NCBI RefSeq assembly: GCF_009601505.1
Contig: NZ_WITC01000078.1
Span: forward strand, 1-64,000
Reading direction: 5' to 3'
From: Sinorhizobium terangae
GTDB lineage: Bacteria; Pseudomonadota; Alphaproteobacteria; Rhizobiales; Rhizobiaceae
DNA: 64,000 nt
Positions 1 to 9,502 of this stretch are shown here, piece by piece. Each line of letters begins with the position of its first letter. Position 1 is the stretch's first letter. A model generated the notes under the pieces. It was given only the letters and a program-made list of their open reading frames with translations, had not been told where the DNA came from and ran no database searches. The position numbers and the translations under genes are program-made.

Positions 1-4
1 TAAA

Positions 5-64
5 AACATGCAGCAATTCAAAGTGCTACAGCGTCCTTTGCGCGTCTGACGCGCGGCGCTGTAG
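5..64 (+). repeat. Dispersed palindromic intergenic repeat, copy 1
   Basis: A short lead (AACATGCAGCAATTCAAAGTG) is followed by a nested palindrome. The outer arms CTACAGCG (26-33) and CGCTGTAG (57-64) enclose an inner hairpin, GCGCGTC (40-46) with GACGCGC (48-54). Related copies lie at 41322-41390 (opposite orientation) and 42565-42629. It resembles the intergenic palindromic repeats common in rhizobial genomes; the family name is not determined here. Confidence 0.75.
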
Positions 65-66
65 TG

Positions 67-130
67 GCGGTCCTTCGGGACTGCACCAAAAAGGACGCCC
101 ACGGCGGTCCCCGCTGCGGGCGTCTCTTTT
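67..130. terminator. UUCG-capped hairpin followed by terminator-like hairpin
   Basis: A 7-bp hairpin closed by a TTCG tetraloop (67-84) is followed by a second stem, GACGCCC (94-100) with GGGCGTC (118-124). A T-rich tail follows at 125-130, and an A-run at 88-92 supplies a T-run on the other strand. It could end minus-strand transcription from the gene that stops at 283, or be the 3' end of a small RNA. No coding gene is supported between 1 and 282. Confidence 0.5.
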
Positions 131-282
131 ATGTTGTGTGTCCCGAGAAGACCGGCGCTGGCTTTGGCATACCTATCGTGTCGTTCAGCCCGAACAGCAC
201 CTGCCGAGCAGCATTACCGCGGCGGGCTGGCGAAGGCGGCGAGCTCAAGAGTTGCCGCAGACGCCCTATTGGTTTGCCATCG

Positions 283-1485
283 TCAGATGCTCGAGGCGTC
301 CGACATGCGGCGGCTGACTGTGAATATCTTCTCGATCTCGGGATGAAGTTCCATGCCGAGGCCCGGACCGGGGGGAACCGTGATCATCCCGTTCGTCACC
401 TCCGGCAGCGCGGTTACAAGATCGCGATACCAGGTGTTGTAGAAGGCCCGCACGCTTTCCTGGACCAGCGCATTCGGTGCATTGAGCGACAGATGGGTCG
501 AGGCGCAGAGCACCACCGGGCCGGTGCAGTCGTGGGGGGCGACCGGCAGGTGCCAGGCTTCGGCCATCGACGCGATCTTGCGGGCTTCCGAGAGCCCGCC
601 GCACCAGGATATGTCGAGCATGACGACGCCGGCAGCGCCGGTTTCAAGATAGTCGCGGAAACCCCACCGGGTGGCGAGCGTTTCGGAAGCCGAGATCGGG
701 GCCGGGGAGACTTCGGCATAGCGCTTCAGGCTCGAAAGGCTGTCCATCTTGATCGGATCTTCATGCCAGAAGGTGTTGAAAGGGGCGAGCGCTTTGGCGA
801 TCTGCATGGCCGGCAGCAACTGCCACATGGAGTGGAACTCGACCATGATGTCCATCTTGTCGCCGACGGCCGCGCGGATCTTTTCGAAGGGAACGAGCGC
901 CCGCTTGAGGTCGGGAACCGAGATGTACTGCCCGCGCGTCTTTTCGGCGGCCGCGTCGAACGGCCAGATCTTCATGGCGGTGATGCCGTCTTCGAGCAGC
1001 GAGAGCGCCAGTTCGTCGGCGCGGTGCAGGAAGCCGTTCAGGTCGTCATAGTCCTTGCCGGTCGAAAGGCCGTAGTTGGCGGTCGTCTGGCCGGTCGCCT
1101 TCTTGATGTATTCGGTGCCGGCGCAGGTGTTATAGGTGCGGATCTCGCGGCGCGTGAAGCCGCCGAGAAGCTGGGCGATCGGCTGCCCCGTCGCCTTTCC
1201 GAAAATGTCCCAGAGCGCGATGTCGAAGGCGGAGTTGCCGCGCACTTCGGCGCCGGAGGAACGGAAGCCGATATAGCCGACGAGATCGGCCGCGAGGCGG
1301 TCGATCTCCAGCGGATCACGGCCGATCACGCGGGGCGCGATGTACTCGTGGATGTAGGCTTCGACGGTCTCCGCGCCGAAGAAGGTTTCCCCGAGGCCGG
1401 TTATGCCTTCGTCGGTATGCACGAGCAGCCAGAGGAGATTGGCGCGCTCGGCGACGCGCACGGTTTCGAGACCTGTGATTTTCAT
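283..1485 (-). CDS. Mandelate racemase/muconate lactonizing enzyme family protein (enolase superfamily)
   Basis: This 400-residue enolase-superfamily enzyme probably dehydrates or racemises a sugar acid in the cytoplasm. The expected acid/base and Mg2+ ligands can be read: K172 (AMKIWPFD), E216 (VEFHSMW), E242 (HEDP), E268 (SETL), D291 (DISWCGG) and H318 (APHD). These fit the Lys/His catalytic arrangement of the mandelate racemase subgroup. The start at MKITGLE is chosen because GGAG lies just upstream and the family N-terminus begins there; the open frame extends further upstream without homology. It is 20 bp downstream of a FadR-type regulator on the same strand, so the two probably form an operon. 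The substrate cannot be read from sequence; aldonic and aldaric acid dehydratases are the likely class. Confidence 0.85.
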   Translation of the reverse strand: MKITGLETVRVAERANLLWLLVHTDEGITGLGETFFGAETVEAYIHEYIAPRVIGRDPLEIDRLAADLVGYIGFRSSGAEVRGNSAFDIALWDIFGKATGQPIAQLLGGFTRREIRTYNTCAGTEYIKKATGQTTANYGLSTGKDYDDLNGFLHRADELALSLLEDGITAMKIWPFDAAAEKTRGQYISVPDLKRALVPFEKIRAAVGDKMDIMVEFHSMWQLLPAMQIAKALAPFNTFWHEDPIKMDSLSSLKRYAEVSPAPISASETLATRWGFRDYLETGAAGVVMLDISWCGGLSEARKIASMAEAWHLPVAPHDCTGPVVLCASTHLSLNAPNALVQESVRAFYNTWYRDLVTALPEVTNGMITVPPGPGLGMELHPEIEKIFTVSRRMSDASSI

Positions 1486-1505
1486 GGGAACTCCAGTTTC
1501 TTGGT

Positions 1506-2222
1506 TCAGGTCAGGCCGGCACGGGCGAGAGCCCTGAGGCTCTCGTCGAAATGCCGGTCCATGATGGTCGAGGCCGCCTGAGGGTCGGAGGCGGCGATCG
1601 CCTCGGCGAGGTCGAGGTGCAGGTGGTTCATGGCTTCGCGTTCGTCGTCGGTGGCACGCGCCTTCCAGCCGATCGGCCAACTCTCGACGATCACGCCCTG
1701 AAAGGCGCCGATGATGAGGGCGAAGACGGGGTTCTTCGAGGCGCGCGCGATCGCCAGATGAAGGGCGAGGTCGTTTTCCATGACGACGGCCGGCTGGTCG
1801 AGGCGGTTCTGCATGGCGCGGGCGAAACCGAGAATCGCGTCCGCCTCCTTGTCTGTGCGCAGCAGGGCGGCGAGCGTTGCCGTACGCCCCTCGATGGTGC
1901 GGCGCGCGTCATAGATCTGGCGGATGTCGATCTGGTCGGTGAACAGGCCGTGCCGGAAGGTCATGGCGATGGAACTGTCGTCGAGTTCGGCGACGGTGGG
2001 CCGCTTGCCGGCACCGAGGTCGATCAGTCGCATCGCGGCGAGCGAACGAAGGGCCTCGCGAACAACGGTGCGGGACACGTTGAGGCTTTCCGTCAGGGCT
2101 GATTCGGAGGGCAGGCGATCCCCCGGCTTCAACTGGCTTTCGCGAATGAAGGCGGAAATCTGCGAGACCGCGCCTGCGACGAGGTCGCCGGAAGATGGAG
2201 TGGCCGGGTCCGTTTCGCTCAT
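1506..2222 (-). CDS. FadR-subfamily GntR transcriptional regulator
   Basis: A 238-residue regulator with an N-terminal winged helix (about residues 10-80; SALTESLNVSRTVVREALRSL is the recognition region) and an all-helical C-terminal FCD ligand-binding domain with His/Asp/Asn-rich metal or carboxylate ligands. FCD regulators usually repress sugar-acid or carboxylate catabolic genes and are released by a pathway intermediate. It lies immediately upstream of the enolase-family gene on the same strand, so the inducer is probably that enzyme's substrate or product. A near-perfect palindrome at 2244-2262, 22 bp before its start, fits autoregulation. The ribosome binding site is weak (GATAGAG). Confidence 0.88.
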   Translation of the reverse strand: MSETDPATPSSGDLVAGAVSQISAFIRESQLKPGDRLPSESALTESLNVSRTVVREALRSLAAMRLIDLGAGKRPTVAELDDSSIAMTFRHGLFTDQIDIRQIYDARRTIEGRTATLAALLRTDKEADAILGFARAMQNRLDQPAVVMENDLALHLAIARASKNPVFALIIGAFQGVIVESWPIGWKARATDDEREAMNHLHLDLAEAIAASDPQAASTIMDRHFDESLRALARAGLT

Positions 2223-2243
2223 TCTCTATCCTATGGCTTTTGA

Positions 2244-2262
2244 AAACCTGTATTATAGGTTT
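2244..2262. promoter_or_regulatory. Probable FadR/GntR operator
   Basis: AAACCTGTATTATAGGTTT is a 19-bp palindrome with one mismatched pair, centred on 2253. It lies just upstream of the FadR-type gene start at 2222. Length and position fit an autoregulatory operator that controls both the regulator and the enolase-family gene. The assignment rests on symmetry and location only. Confidence 0.6.
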
Positions 2263-2349
2263 GTGCAAATGCCAAGGGCGAAAGGATAAGGCGAACGTAA
2301 AAAGAGGTCAGCCGTCGGCGAAGCCCGCTTGTGGACGTCGCCTGAAAGG

Positions 2350-2724
2350 TTAGCCCTCAGGTTCGTGGCAAACCGCCTCGATGTTGTGCCCGTCCGGGCC
2401 AATGACGAAAGCGGCATAGTAGTTGGCATGGTAGTGCGGGCGCAGACCAGGCGCACCATTGTCCTTGCCGCCCGCCTCCAGAGCCGCGCGATAGAACGCT
2501 TCGACTTGCTGGCGGTTCTCGGCCGTGAAGGCCAAGTGAAGATGCGCCGGCTTCTCCTCGGTTTGGTAGAGGCACAATGAAGCCTTGCCCTTTGGGCTAA
2601 GCTCGACGCCGTACGAAGGCGGCCCCTCCGCGACAACGGCTACGCCGAGCGGTTCGAGTGCCTTGAGGAAGAACGCTTTGCTCGCTGCATAGTCGCTCAC
2701 TCCGAATTTGACGTGGTCAAACAT
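2350..2724 (-). CDS. VOC (glyoxalase/bleomycin resistance) family protein
   Basis: A 124-residue protein of the vicinal-oxygen-chelate fold. It starts MFDHVKFGVSDY, the usual first beta strand, and ends with FVIGPDGHNIEAVCHEPEG, the typical strand with a metal-ligand glutamate. Paired beta-alpha-beta modules fill the length normal for a single-domain VOC protein. The start at 2724 has AGGAGA upstream; the frame extends further but without homology. Family members include glyoxalase I, dioxygenases and antibiotic-binding proteins; which applies here is not evident. It is divergent from glgE with about 190 bp between them and does not obviously belong to either flanking operon. Confidence 0.85.
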   Translation of the reverse strand: MFDHVKFGVSDYAASKAFFLKALEPLGVAVVAEGPPSYGVELSPKGKASLCLYQTEEKPAHLHLAFTAENRQQVEAFYRAALEAGGKDNGAPGLRPHYHANYYAAFVIGPDGHNIEAVCHEPEG

Positions 2725-2914
2725 GAGGTCTCCTGAAGGATGTGGCCTGCCCGACGGCATGCTCCCCGCTGCGCACCTTATAATGTCTGCTTGCGTGACA
2801 TAATCCAAGAAATCCTCCCTTGTTTGATCGCCGTAGCCAATTCGCCCCTTTTCAAAGGAACAAGCATGGTGACCTCACCGTTAGACGACAAAGGCCTGCA
2901 GCGAGGCACGACCG

Positions 2915-5900
2915 ATGAACATACGCTCCCAAGTCGTTTCGCGAATCTCGCTCTCCCAACTGCCACCGCAGATCTACTACGTGCATCCTTTGGTGTTGAA
3001 GGGGCTCGACGCGTGGAGAGAGGTTTTCACGCATGCCAAGGGCCTCGGTTTTGATACAGTGCTGACGGCACCCCTTTTTGAACGCGGCCAATATGCCAGT
3101 GTCTTCGTCACCCGGCATTTCGATCGGCTCGATCCTGAGCTGGAACTGGGTCAGTCTGTCGAGGATGGCGTCAGGGCGTTGGTTGAGGCAGCTCGGGAGA
3201 ACGATCTCAAACTCATGCTCGACCTCGTCGCGGATCGGGTGGCCGCCGACGACAAGCTTGCGGGCGCCATCATCGCCGATCCGCGCGTGGCACCGCAGGA
3301 AAGCCGCAGCCGGCGCGTCGAATTCATGGGTGAAGCCAGGTACATCGAGGACTGGCGCCGCCGTATGACCTGGCTCACGGGCCTCGGCATTGCGGGCTAT
3401 CGCTGCCTGGGGATCGGTCGCCTGGCGCCGGAGGCCTGGTACGATCTTATCGCCTCAGTCCGCAACCTGGCGCCAGAAACAATCTTTCTTGCCTGGACGC
3501 CCGGCACCGCGTTCGCAGACCGCAAGGCTCTCGACGGGGCGGGCTTCGACGGCAGCTTCTCGTCGCTTGCCTGGTGGAACCTGGAGGAACGCTGGATCAC
3601 AGACGAATATCAGATTCAGAGGCAGATCGGGTATCAGGTCACCTTCCCGGAGGCGCCGTTCGGCAGGCGGATCGCCCATGGCAGCGACGGTTGTGAAGTG
3701 CTGCAGCGCAAGGCCGTCCGCGCGCTGAAGCTGGCTTCCACATTTGCCAGCGGCCTGATGATTCCGATGGGGTTCGAATATGGTGCTGTCACGCCGCTCG
3801 ATCCGATGCATGGCGATGGAACCGGCCTGCTCGGCCTTCGCAAGCAGGGCTCGTTCGATCTTTCCGACGATATCCGCACCGTAAACGGCTGGCCCAACAA
3901 GACGGCCGCCGGCTTCGCGCGGCAGCCACTCAAGCTGATCTCCGCCAGCCAAACGCCGGCCGTCGCTCTGATGCAGACGGACGAGGCCGACATTCGCTCC
4001 TCGCAGAAAGTCCGCGTCGTTGTGCTCAACCGCGACCTCAGGCGCGTCGTCAATGCACCGTTCAACGTGTTGCGGGAGGCAGCGTCCCTGTTCCTCCCGC
4101 TCTCCGACCCGCAGGCCAAAGACGAGGTTCTCGATGCCAATCTCAAGCTGAAGCCGGGTGAACTGCGCATTTTCGAAGGACAATCATCCGTTCCGATCAT
4201 CGATGCGGTTCAAGTAACCAGTGCCGACGAGGCCGCCGCGTCTTCGAGATTGGCAATCGAGAAGATCACGCCAGCGGTCGATGACGGCCGTTTCGTCGTC
4301 AAGCGCGTTGTCGGCGAGACGGTGAAGGTCGAGGCAGATATTTTCGGCGATGGCCACGACCCGCTTTCGGCCGCCCTGCTCTGGCGAGCCGTCGACGAAA
4401 GCGGCTGGAACGAAGTTCACATGGAGCTGATCGAAAATGATCGCTGGCATGCGGAGTTCACGCCCAGGCGCCTGGGAAGGCACGAATTCGTGATTGAAGC
4501 CTGGCGCAGTCAGTTTCAGATCTTCCGCTACGAGTTCACCAAGAAGCACGAGGCGCGGCTCGACCTCCGGCTCGAAATCCAGGAGGGCATCAACCTCGTG
4601 GTAGACGCGCTCGACTACGCGCAAGGCCAGCTCAAGAGGCAGCTCAAAACCCTGTTCGACAGGCTGACGGCGGCGCAGGATATCCAGCGCATCGAAATCC
4701 TGCTGGCGGCAGAAACCGCCGAGCTGATGGCGGCGGCGGATCGACGCCCCCATCGCCTCAGGTCGCAGACCATCCCTCTTGATGCAGAGCGTCCGGCCGC
4801 CGCCTTCGCAAGCTGGTACCAGGTATTTCCACGCTCACAGAGCGGCGATCCGACCCGCCACGGCACATTCGACGACGTCATCAAGCGGTTGCCGGCCATC
4901 CGCGCCATGGGTTTCGACGTGCTCTATTTCCCGCCGATTCATCCTATCGGCAAGACCAATCGCAAGGGTCGGAACAACAGCCTGCGCGCGGCGCCGGAGG
5001 ATCCGGGCAGCCCCTATGCCATCGGCTCGCCGGACGGCGGTCACGACGCGATCCATCCTGAGCTCGGCACGTTCGAGGACTTCCGTCGTCTGGTGGACGC
5101 CGGCAGGCACGAGGGCCTGGAGATTGCGCTCGATCTCGCCATCCAGTGCTCGCCCGACCACCCGTGGCTGACACAGCATCCGGGCTGGTTCGACTGGCGA
5201 CCGGACGGAACCATTCGTTATGCGGAAAATCCACCCAAGAAGTACGAAGACATCGTCAATGTGGATTTCTATAGCTGGGACGCGATCCCGTCGCTCTGGA
5301 TCGAGCTGCGCGATATCGTGCAGAAGTGGATCGACACCGGCGTCAAACTCTTTCGCGTCGACAATCCGCACACCAAGCCCTTCCCGTTCTGGGAGTGGCT
5401 GATCGCCGATATCAGGTCGCGGCATCCGGATGTCGTCTTCCTGTCGGAAGCTTTCACCAAGCCGAAGGTGATGTATCGGCTCGCCAAGATCGGCTTTTCT
5501 CAATCGTACACCTACTTCACCTGGCGCAACACGAAGTGGGAGCTCGAGCAATACATGCGCGAGATCACCACGCAGGAACCGAAGGAGTTCTTCCGCCCGC
5601 ACTTCTTCGTCAACACGCACGACATCAACCCCGACTTCCTGCAGAACGCACCGCGTCCGGCCTATCTGGTCCGGGCGGCACTTGCCGCGACACTCTCAGG
5701 ACTTTGGGGTGTCTACAATGGCTTCGAGCTCTGCGAGGGTCGGCCGGACGCCAAGCGCAAGGAATATGCCGACTCCGAAAAGTATGAGATCCGCGCCTGG
5801 GACTACGATCGGCCGGGCAACATCAAATCCGAGATCACAATGCTCAACCGGATCCGAAAGGAAAACCCGGCCCTGCATTCGCATCTCGGCCTTGAGCTTC

Positions 5901-6169
5901 TCACCGCCTGGAACGACAACATCATGTTCTACGAGAGGATGAGTCCCGGGCGCGAGAACGCTTTGCTCATCGCCGTCAACCTCGATCCCTACAATGCGCA
6001 GGAAGCGGACGTGGAAATCCCGCTCCGGTCGTGGAACCTCCCGGACCATGGCACGCTCGACCTCGAAGACCTGATCACAGGTCGCACGTTCAGCTGGACC
6101 GGCAGGGTCCAGCACCTTCGGCTCGATCCGCATGCCGGTCTGCCGTTTGCGATCTGGCGCGTGAGATAA
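2915..6169 (+). CDS. glgE: Alpha-1,4-glucan:maltose-1-phosphate maltosyltransferase with N-terminal amylase-like extension
   Basis: GlgE transfers maltose from maltose-1-phosphate to the non-reducing end of alpha-1,4-glucan. The C-terminal part, about residues 440-1084, is the canonical enzyme: a beta-rich N domain, then a GH13 barrel with nucleophile D816 (FRVDNPH), acid/base E845 (LSEAF) and D903 (NTHDINPD). The first roughly 430 residues form a second GH13-like module that lacks these catalytic residues: the region expected to hold the nucleophile reads GYRCLGIG and the acid region reads FLAWTPGT. At 1084 residues the protein is much longer than actinobacterial GlgE (about 670), a layout known in proteobacteria. 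Start at 2915 has GAGG 8 bp upstream. It leads the glgE-treS-glgB operon, with 15 bp to treS. Confidence 0.93.
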   Translation: MNIRSQVVSRISLSQLPPQIYYVHPLVLKGLDAWREVFTHAKGLGFDTVLTAPLFERGQYASVFVTRHFDRLDPELELGQSVEDGVRALVEAARENDLKLMLDLVADRVAADDKLAGAIIADPRVAPQESRSRRVEFMGEARYIEDWRRRMTWLTGLGIAGYRCLGIGRLAPEAWYDLIASVRNLAPETIFLAWTPGTAFADRKALDGAGFDGSFSSLAWWNLEERWITDEYQIQRQIGYQVTFPEAPFGRRIAHGSDGCEVLQRKAVRALKLASTFASGLMIPMGFEYGAVTPLDPMHGDGTGLLGLRKQGSFDLSDDIRTVNGWPNKTAAGFARQPLKLISASQTPAVALMQTDEADIRSSQKVRVVVLNRDLRRVVNAPFNVLREAASLFLPLSDPQAKDEVLDANLKLKPGELRIFEGQSSVPIIDAVQVTSADEAAASSRLAIEKITPAVDDGRFVVKRVVGETVKVEADIFGDGHDPLSAALLWRAVDESGWNEVHMELIENDRWHAEFTPRRLGRHEFVIEAWRSQFQIFRYEFTKKHEARLDLRLEIQEGINLVVDALDYAQGQLKRQLKTLFDRLTAAQDIQRIEILLAAETAELMAAADRRPHRLRSQTIPLDAERPAAAFASWYQVFPRSQSGDPTRHGTFDDVIKRLPAIRAMGFDVLYFPPIHPIGKTNRKGRNNSLRAAPEDPGSPYAIGSPDGGHDAIHPELGTFEDFRRLVDAGRHEGLEIALDLAIQCSPDHPWLTQHPGWFDWRPDGTIRYAENPPKKYEDIVNVDFYSWDAIPSLWIELRDIVQKWIDTGVKLFRVDNPHTKPFPFWEWLIADIRSRHPDVVFLSEAFTKPKVMYRLAKIGFSQSYTYFTWRNTKWELEQYMREITTQEPKEFFRPHFFVNTHDINPDFLQNAPRPAYLVRAALAATLSGLWGVYNGFELCEGRPDAKRKEYADSEKYEIRAWDYDRPGNIKSEITMLNRIRKENPALHSHLGLELLTAWNDNIMFYERMSPGRENALLIAVNLDPYNAQEADVEIPLRSWNLPDHGTLDLEDLITGRTFSWTGRVQHLRLDPHAGLPFAIWRVR

Positions 6170-6184
6170 GGCAGGAGAAAGAAA

Positions 6185-9100
6185 ATGGACATGGTGATCA
6201 CAAGCCGCGACCAGGGGCAGGATCAGACCAGCCCGCAAGAACCCGATCCCCTGTGGTATAAGGACGCGCTCATCTACCAACTTCATATCAAGTCGTTCTT
6301 CGATGCCAATAACGACGGTATCGGGGACTTCAAGGGCCTTCACGAGAAGCTCGACCATATCGCTTCGCTTGGCGCCAATACCATCTGGCTCTTGCCCTTC
6401 TTTCCGTCCCCGCGTCGCGACGACGGATACGATATCGCCGACTACACCAATGTCAGCACGGACTACGGCACGGTGGAGGAGTTCACGGCTTTCGTGGAAG
6501 CCGCGCATCGACGCGGGCTCCGGGTGATCATCGAGCTCGTCATCAACCATACGTCCGACCAGCATCCATGGTTCCAGCGGGCGCGGCGCGCGCCCCCCGG
6601 CTCGCCGGAGCGGGACTTCTATGTCTGGTCGGATACCGATCAGAAGTTCCCCGAAACCCGGATCATCTTCCTCGACACCGAAAAGTCCAACTGGACATGG
6701 GATCCGGTCGCCGGCGCTTATTATTGGCACCGGTTCTATTCCCACCAGCCCGACCTCAATTTCGACAATCCGTTGGTGCTGGAGGAGCTTTTGGGTGTGA
6801 TGCGCTTCTGGTTGGAGACCGGCATCGACGGCTTCCGGCTCGACGCGATCCCTTACCTGGTGGAACGAGAGGGCACGATCAACGAGAATCTGCCCGAGAC
6901 GCATGCGATCCTGAAGAAGATCCGTGCGGCCCTTGATTCCACCCATCCCGGCAAGATGTTGCTTGCCGAGGCCAATCAATGGCCGGAGGACACGCGCGAC
7001 TATTTCGGCGACGGCGATGAATGCCACATGGCCTTCCACTTCCCGCTCATGCCGCGCATGTACATGGCGATCGCCAAGGAAGACCGCTTCCCGATCACCG
7101 ATATCATGCGGCAGACGCCGGAAATCCCTGAGACGTGCCAATGGGCGATCTTCTTGCGGAACCATGACGAGCTGACGCTGGAGATGGTGACCGATGAAGA
7201 GCGCGATTATCTCTGGAACATCTATGCCACCGACCGTCGAGCCCGCATCAATCTCGGGATCCGGCGCCGTCTTTCGCCGCTCATGGAGCGCGATCGCCGT
7301 CGCGTCGAGTTGATGAACGCACTCTTATTTTCCATGCCCGGCACGCCTGTGATCTATTACGGCGACGAGATCGGCATGGGTGACAATATCTATCTCGGCG
7401 ACCGCGACGGTGTGCGCACGCCCATGCAATGGTCGCCGGACCGCAACGGCGGTTTTTCCAAGACGGATCCGGCACGGCTTGTGCTTCCGCCCATCATGGA
7501 CCCGCTTTACGGCTTTGAGGCAGTCAATGTCGAGGCACAGGGCGCCGATGCTCATTCGCTGCTCAACTGGACACGGCGCATGCTGGCGCTGCGCAGCAAG
7601 CATTCGGCATTCGGGCGCGGTTCCCTAAGGTTCCTCTCGCCCGGCAACAGGAAGATTCTTGCCTATCTCCGCGAATATCGCGAGGACACGATCCTCTGCG
7701 TCGCCAACTTGTCGCGCCTGCCCCAGGCCGTCGAACTCGACCTTGCGAACTTTGCCGGCCGCACCCCCATCGAGTTGACCGGCATGTCGCCGTTCCCGCC
7801 GATCGGGCAGCTCACCTACATGCTCACTCTGCCCCCCTATGGCTTCTTCTGGTTCCTGCTCGCGAAGGAGGCGGACGGCCCCGCCTGGCGCGCCGAACCA
7901 CCGGAACAGATGCAGGACATGGTGACTATGGTGGTACGCCGCAACCTGCAGGAACTGGTCGATGAGCCGCGGCTATCAGGCACGCTCTCGAACGAGATAC
8001 TGCCAGCCTATCTTGGCAGGCGGCGTTGGTTCGGCGCCAAGGGCGAGAAGCTGAGGCATGCCTCGCTCGTCGTCGCCACGCCAATTCCCTTCGCCCGTGA
8101 CCTCTCGCTTGGAGAGGTGGAAGCCGAACTCGACGGCCGCAAGGACACCTATTTGCTGCCACTTGCGGTGTCGTGGGATGACGGGCAGCCAACGGCGCTT
8201 GCGCAACAACTCGCGCTTGCCCGCCTCCGCCAGGGCCGCCGCGTCGGATTTTTGACCGACGGCTTTGCGATAGAGGCGTTGGCACGCAGCGTCATCCGCG
8301 GACTGCGCGAACGAGCGGTGATCTCCGACCGGGCGGGCACGCTCGAATTCCTCGGCACGGATCTGCTCGACCGCATGAGCATGAACGACGACCTGCCGGT
8401 GCGTTGGCTCTCAGCCGAGCAATCCAACAGTTCGCTCATCATCGGCGAGATCGCGATGGTGAAGCTCATCCGCCACGTCCTGCCGGGTGTCCATCCGGAG
8501 GTGGAGATGACGCGCCATCTGACGGAAATCGGATATGGGAACACCGCACAGTTGCTCGGCGAAGTGGGGCACACGACGCCGGACGGCTGCCGTTGCACAT
8601 TGATCATCGTACAAGGAGCGATCCGCAATCAAGGCGATGCCTGGAACTGGATGCTCAGCAACCTGCGCCGCGCGATCGACGAGGTGATGGTGACCGGTGT
8701 CGAGGCAGACATGGCAGATGAGTACTTCAGGCCGCTCGTGGATTTCGCCGCGACGATTGGCAGGCGGCTCGGCGAATTGCATGTGGCGCTGGCACAACCG
8801 ACCGAAAACGAGGATTTCAAACCGGTCCGCATGTCCAAGGAGGATGCCGGACGGTGGGGCGATGCCGTGAAGAAGCAAATTCAGGAAAGCCTCGCCCTCC
8901 TCGAGGAGATCCAGGAAAGCCTCGCTCCAGAAGTTGCCCAGCAGATCGGACCGCTCGTCGCACGACGCGAGGAGCTTTTGAAGTTGGCCGGGCACCTGTC
9001 AAAGGCCGCGGCAGGCACGCTGATGACCCGCAATCACGGCGACTTCCATCTGGGCCAGGTTCTGGTTGCGGAAGGTGACGCCTATATCATCGATTTCGAG

Positions 9101-9502
9101 GGCGAACCCGCCCGCGATCTCGCTGAGCGCCGCGCCAAGACCAATCCGCTGCGGGATGTTGCGGGGCTACTGAGATCGCTGAGCTATCTTGCAGCGGCCG
9201 CCAATCTCGAGCGGGAGCTGGTGAGCGAGGTGGACGATCGAAGACATGCCGCGCTCGTGGCGCGCTTCGTCGAAATGGCGGAACCTGCCTTCCTCGAAGG
9301 TTATCTCGACGCCATCGGCAAGACGCGAGAACTCAGCTTACGTCCGGTTTCGCGCGGTCGCATCCTCGACCTCTTCCTGCTGGAGAAGGCGGCCTACGAG
9401 ATCGCCTATGAAGCGCGCAATCGCCCCACCTGGCTGCCGCTGCCGCTTGCCGGCTTCTCGGCTATCGCATCGAGACTCTTGGAGACGTCGCATGAGATAT
9501 GA
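6185..9502 (+). CDS. treS: Trehalose synthase-maltokinase fusion (TreS-Mak/Pep2)
   Basis: A bifunctional 1105-residue protein. The N-terminal GH13 domain (about 20-560) interconverts trehalose and maltose; its catalytic triad is D220 (GFRLDAIP), E262 (LLAEANQW) and D328 (RNHDEL). The C-terminal domain (about 600-1105) is a maltokinase of the aminoglycoside-phosphotransferase fold, with catalytic-loop D953 (NHGDFHLGQ) and Mg2+-binding D970 (IIDFEGEP), and it makes maltose-1-phosphate for GlgE. Fusion of the two steps is common and implies substrate channelling. AGGAGA lies 8 bp before the ATG. The stop overlaps glgB by 11 bp, so translation is probably coupled. Cytoplasmic. Confidence 0.93.
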   Translation: MDMVITSRDQGQDQTSPQEPDPLWYKDALIYQLHIKSFFDANNDGIGDFKGLHEKLDHIASLGANTIWLLPFFPSPRRDDGYDIADYTNVSTDYGTVEEFTAFVEAAHRRGLRVIIELVINHTSDQHPWFQRARRAPPGSPERDFYVWSDTDQKFPETRIIFLDTEKSNWTWDPVAGAYYWHRFYSHQPDLNFDNPLVLEELLGVMRFWLETGIDGFRLDAIPYLVEREGTINENLPETHAILKKIRAALDSTHPGKMLLAEANQWPEDTRDYFGDGDECHMAFHFPLMPRMYMAIAKEDRFPITDIMRQTPEIPETCQWAIFLRNHDELTLEMVTDEERDYLWNIYATDRRARINLGIRRRLSPLMERDRRRVELMNALLFSMPGTPVIYYGDEIGMGDNIYLGDRDGVRTPMQWSPDRNGGFSKTDPARLVLPPIMDPLYGFEAVNVEAQGADAHSLLNWTRRMLALRSKHSAFGRGSLRFLSPGNRKILAYLREYREDTILCVANLSRLPQAVELDLANFAGRTPIELTGMSPFPPIGQLTYMLTLPPYGFFWFLLAKEADGPAWRAEPPEQMQDMVTMVVRRNLQELVDEPRLSGTLSNEILPAYLGRRRWFGAKGEKLRHASLVVATPIPFARDLSLGEVEAELDGRKDTYLLPLAVSWDDGQPTALAQQLALARLRQGRRVGFLTDGFAIEALARSVIRGLRERAVISDRAGTLEFLGTDLLDRMSMNDDLPVRWLSAEQSNSSLIIGEIAMVKLIRHVLPGVHPEVEMTRHLTEIGYGNTAQLLGEVGHTTPDGCRCTLIIVQGAIRNQGDAWNWMLSNLRRAIDEVMVTGVEADMADEYFRPLVDFAATIGRRLGELHVALAQPTENEDFKPVRMSKEDAGRWGDAVKKQIQESLALLEEIQESLAPEVAQQIGPLVARREELLKLAGHLSKAAAGTLMTRNHGDFHLGQVLVAEGDAYIIDFEGEPARDLAERRAKTNPLRDVAGLLRSLSYLAAAANLERELVSEVDDRRHAALVARFVEMAEPAFLEGYLDAIGKTRELSLRPVSRGRILDLFLLEKAAYEIAYEARNRPTWLPLPLAGFSAIASRLLETSHEI

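Noticed and set aside
64-1581. Long plus-strand open frame (505 codons) opposite the enolase-family gene
   Set aside because: It has no domain motifs or ribosome binding site and is antisense to a clearly homologous gene; high GC creates such frames.
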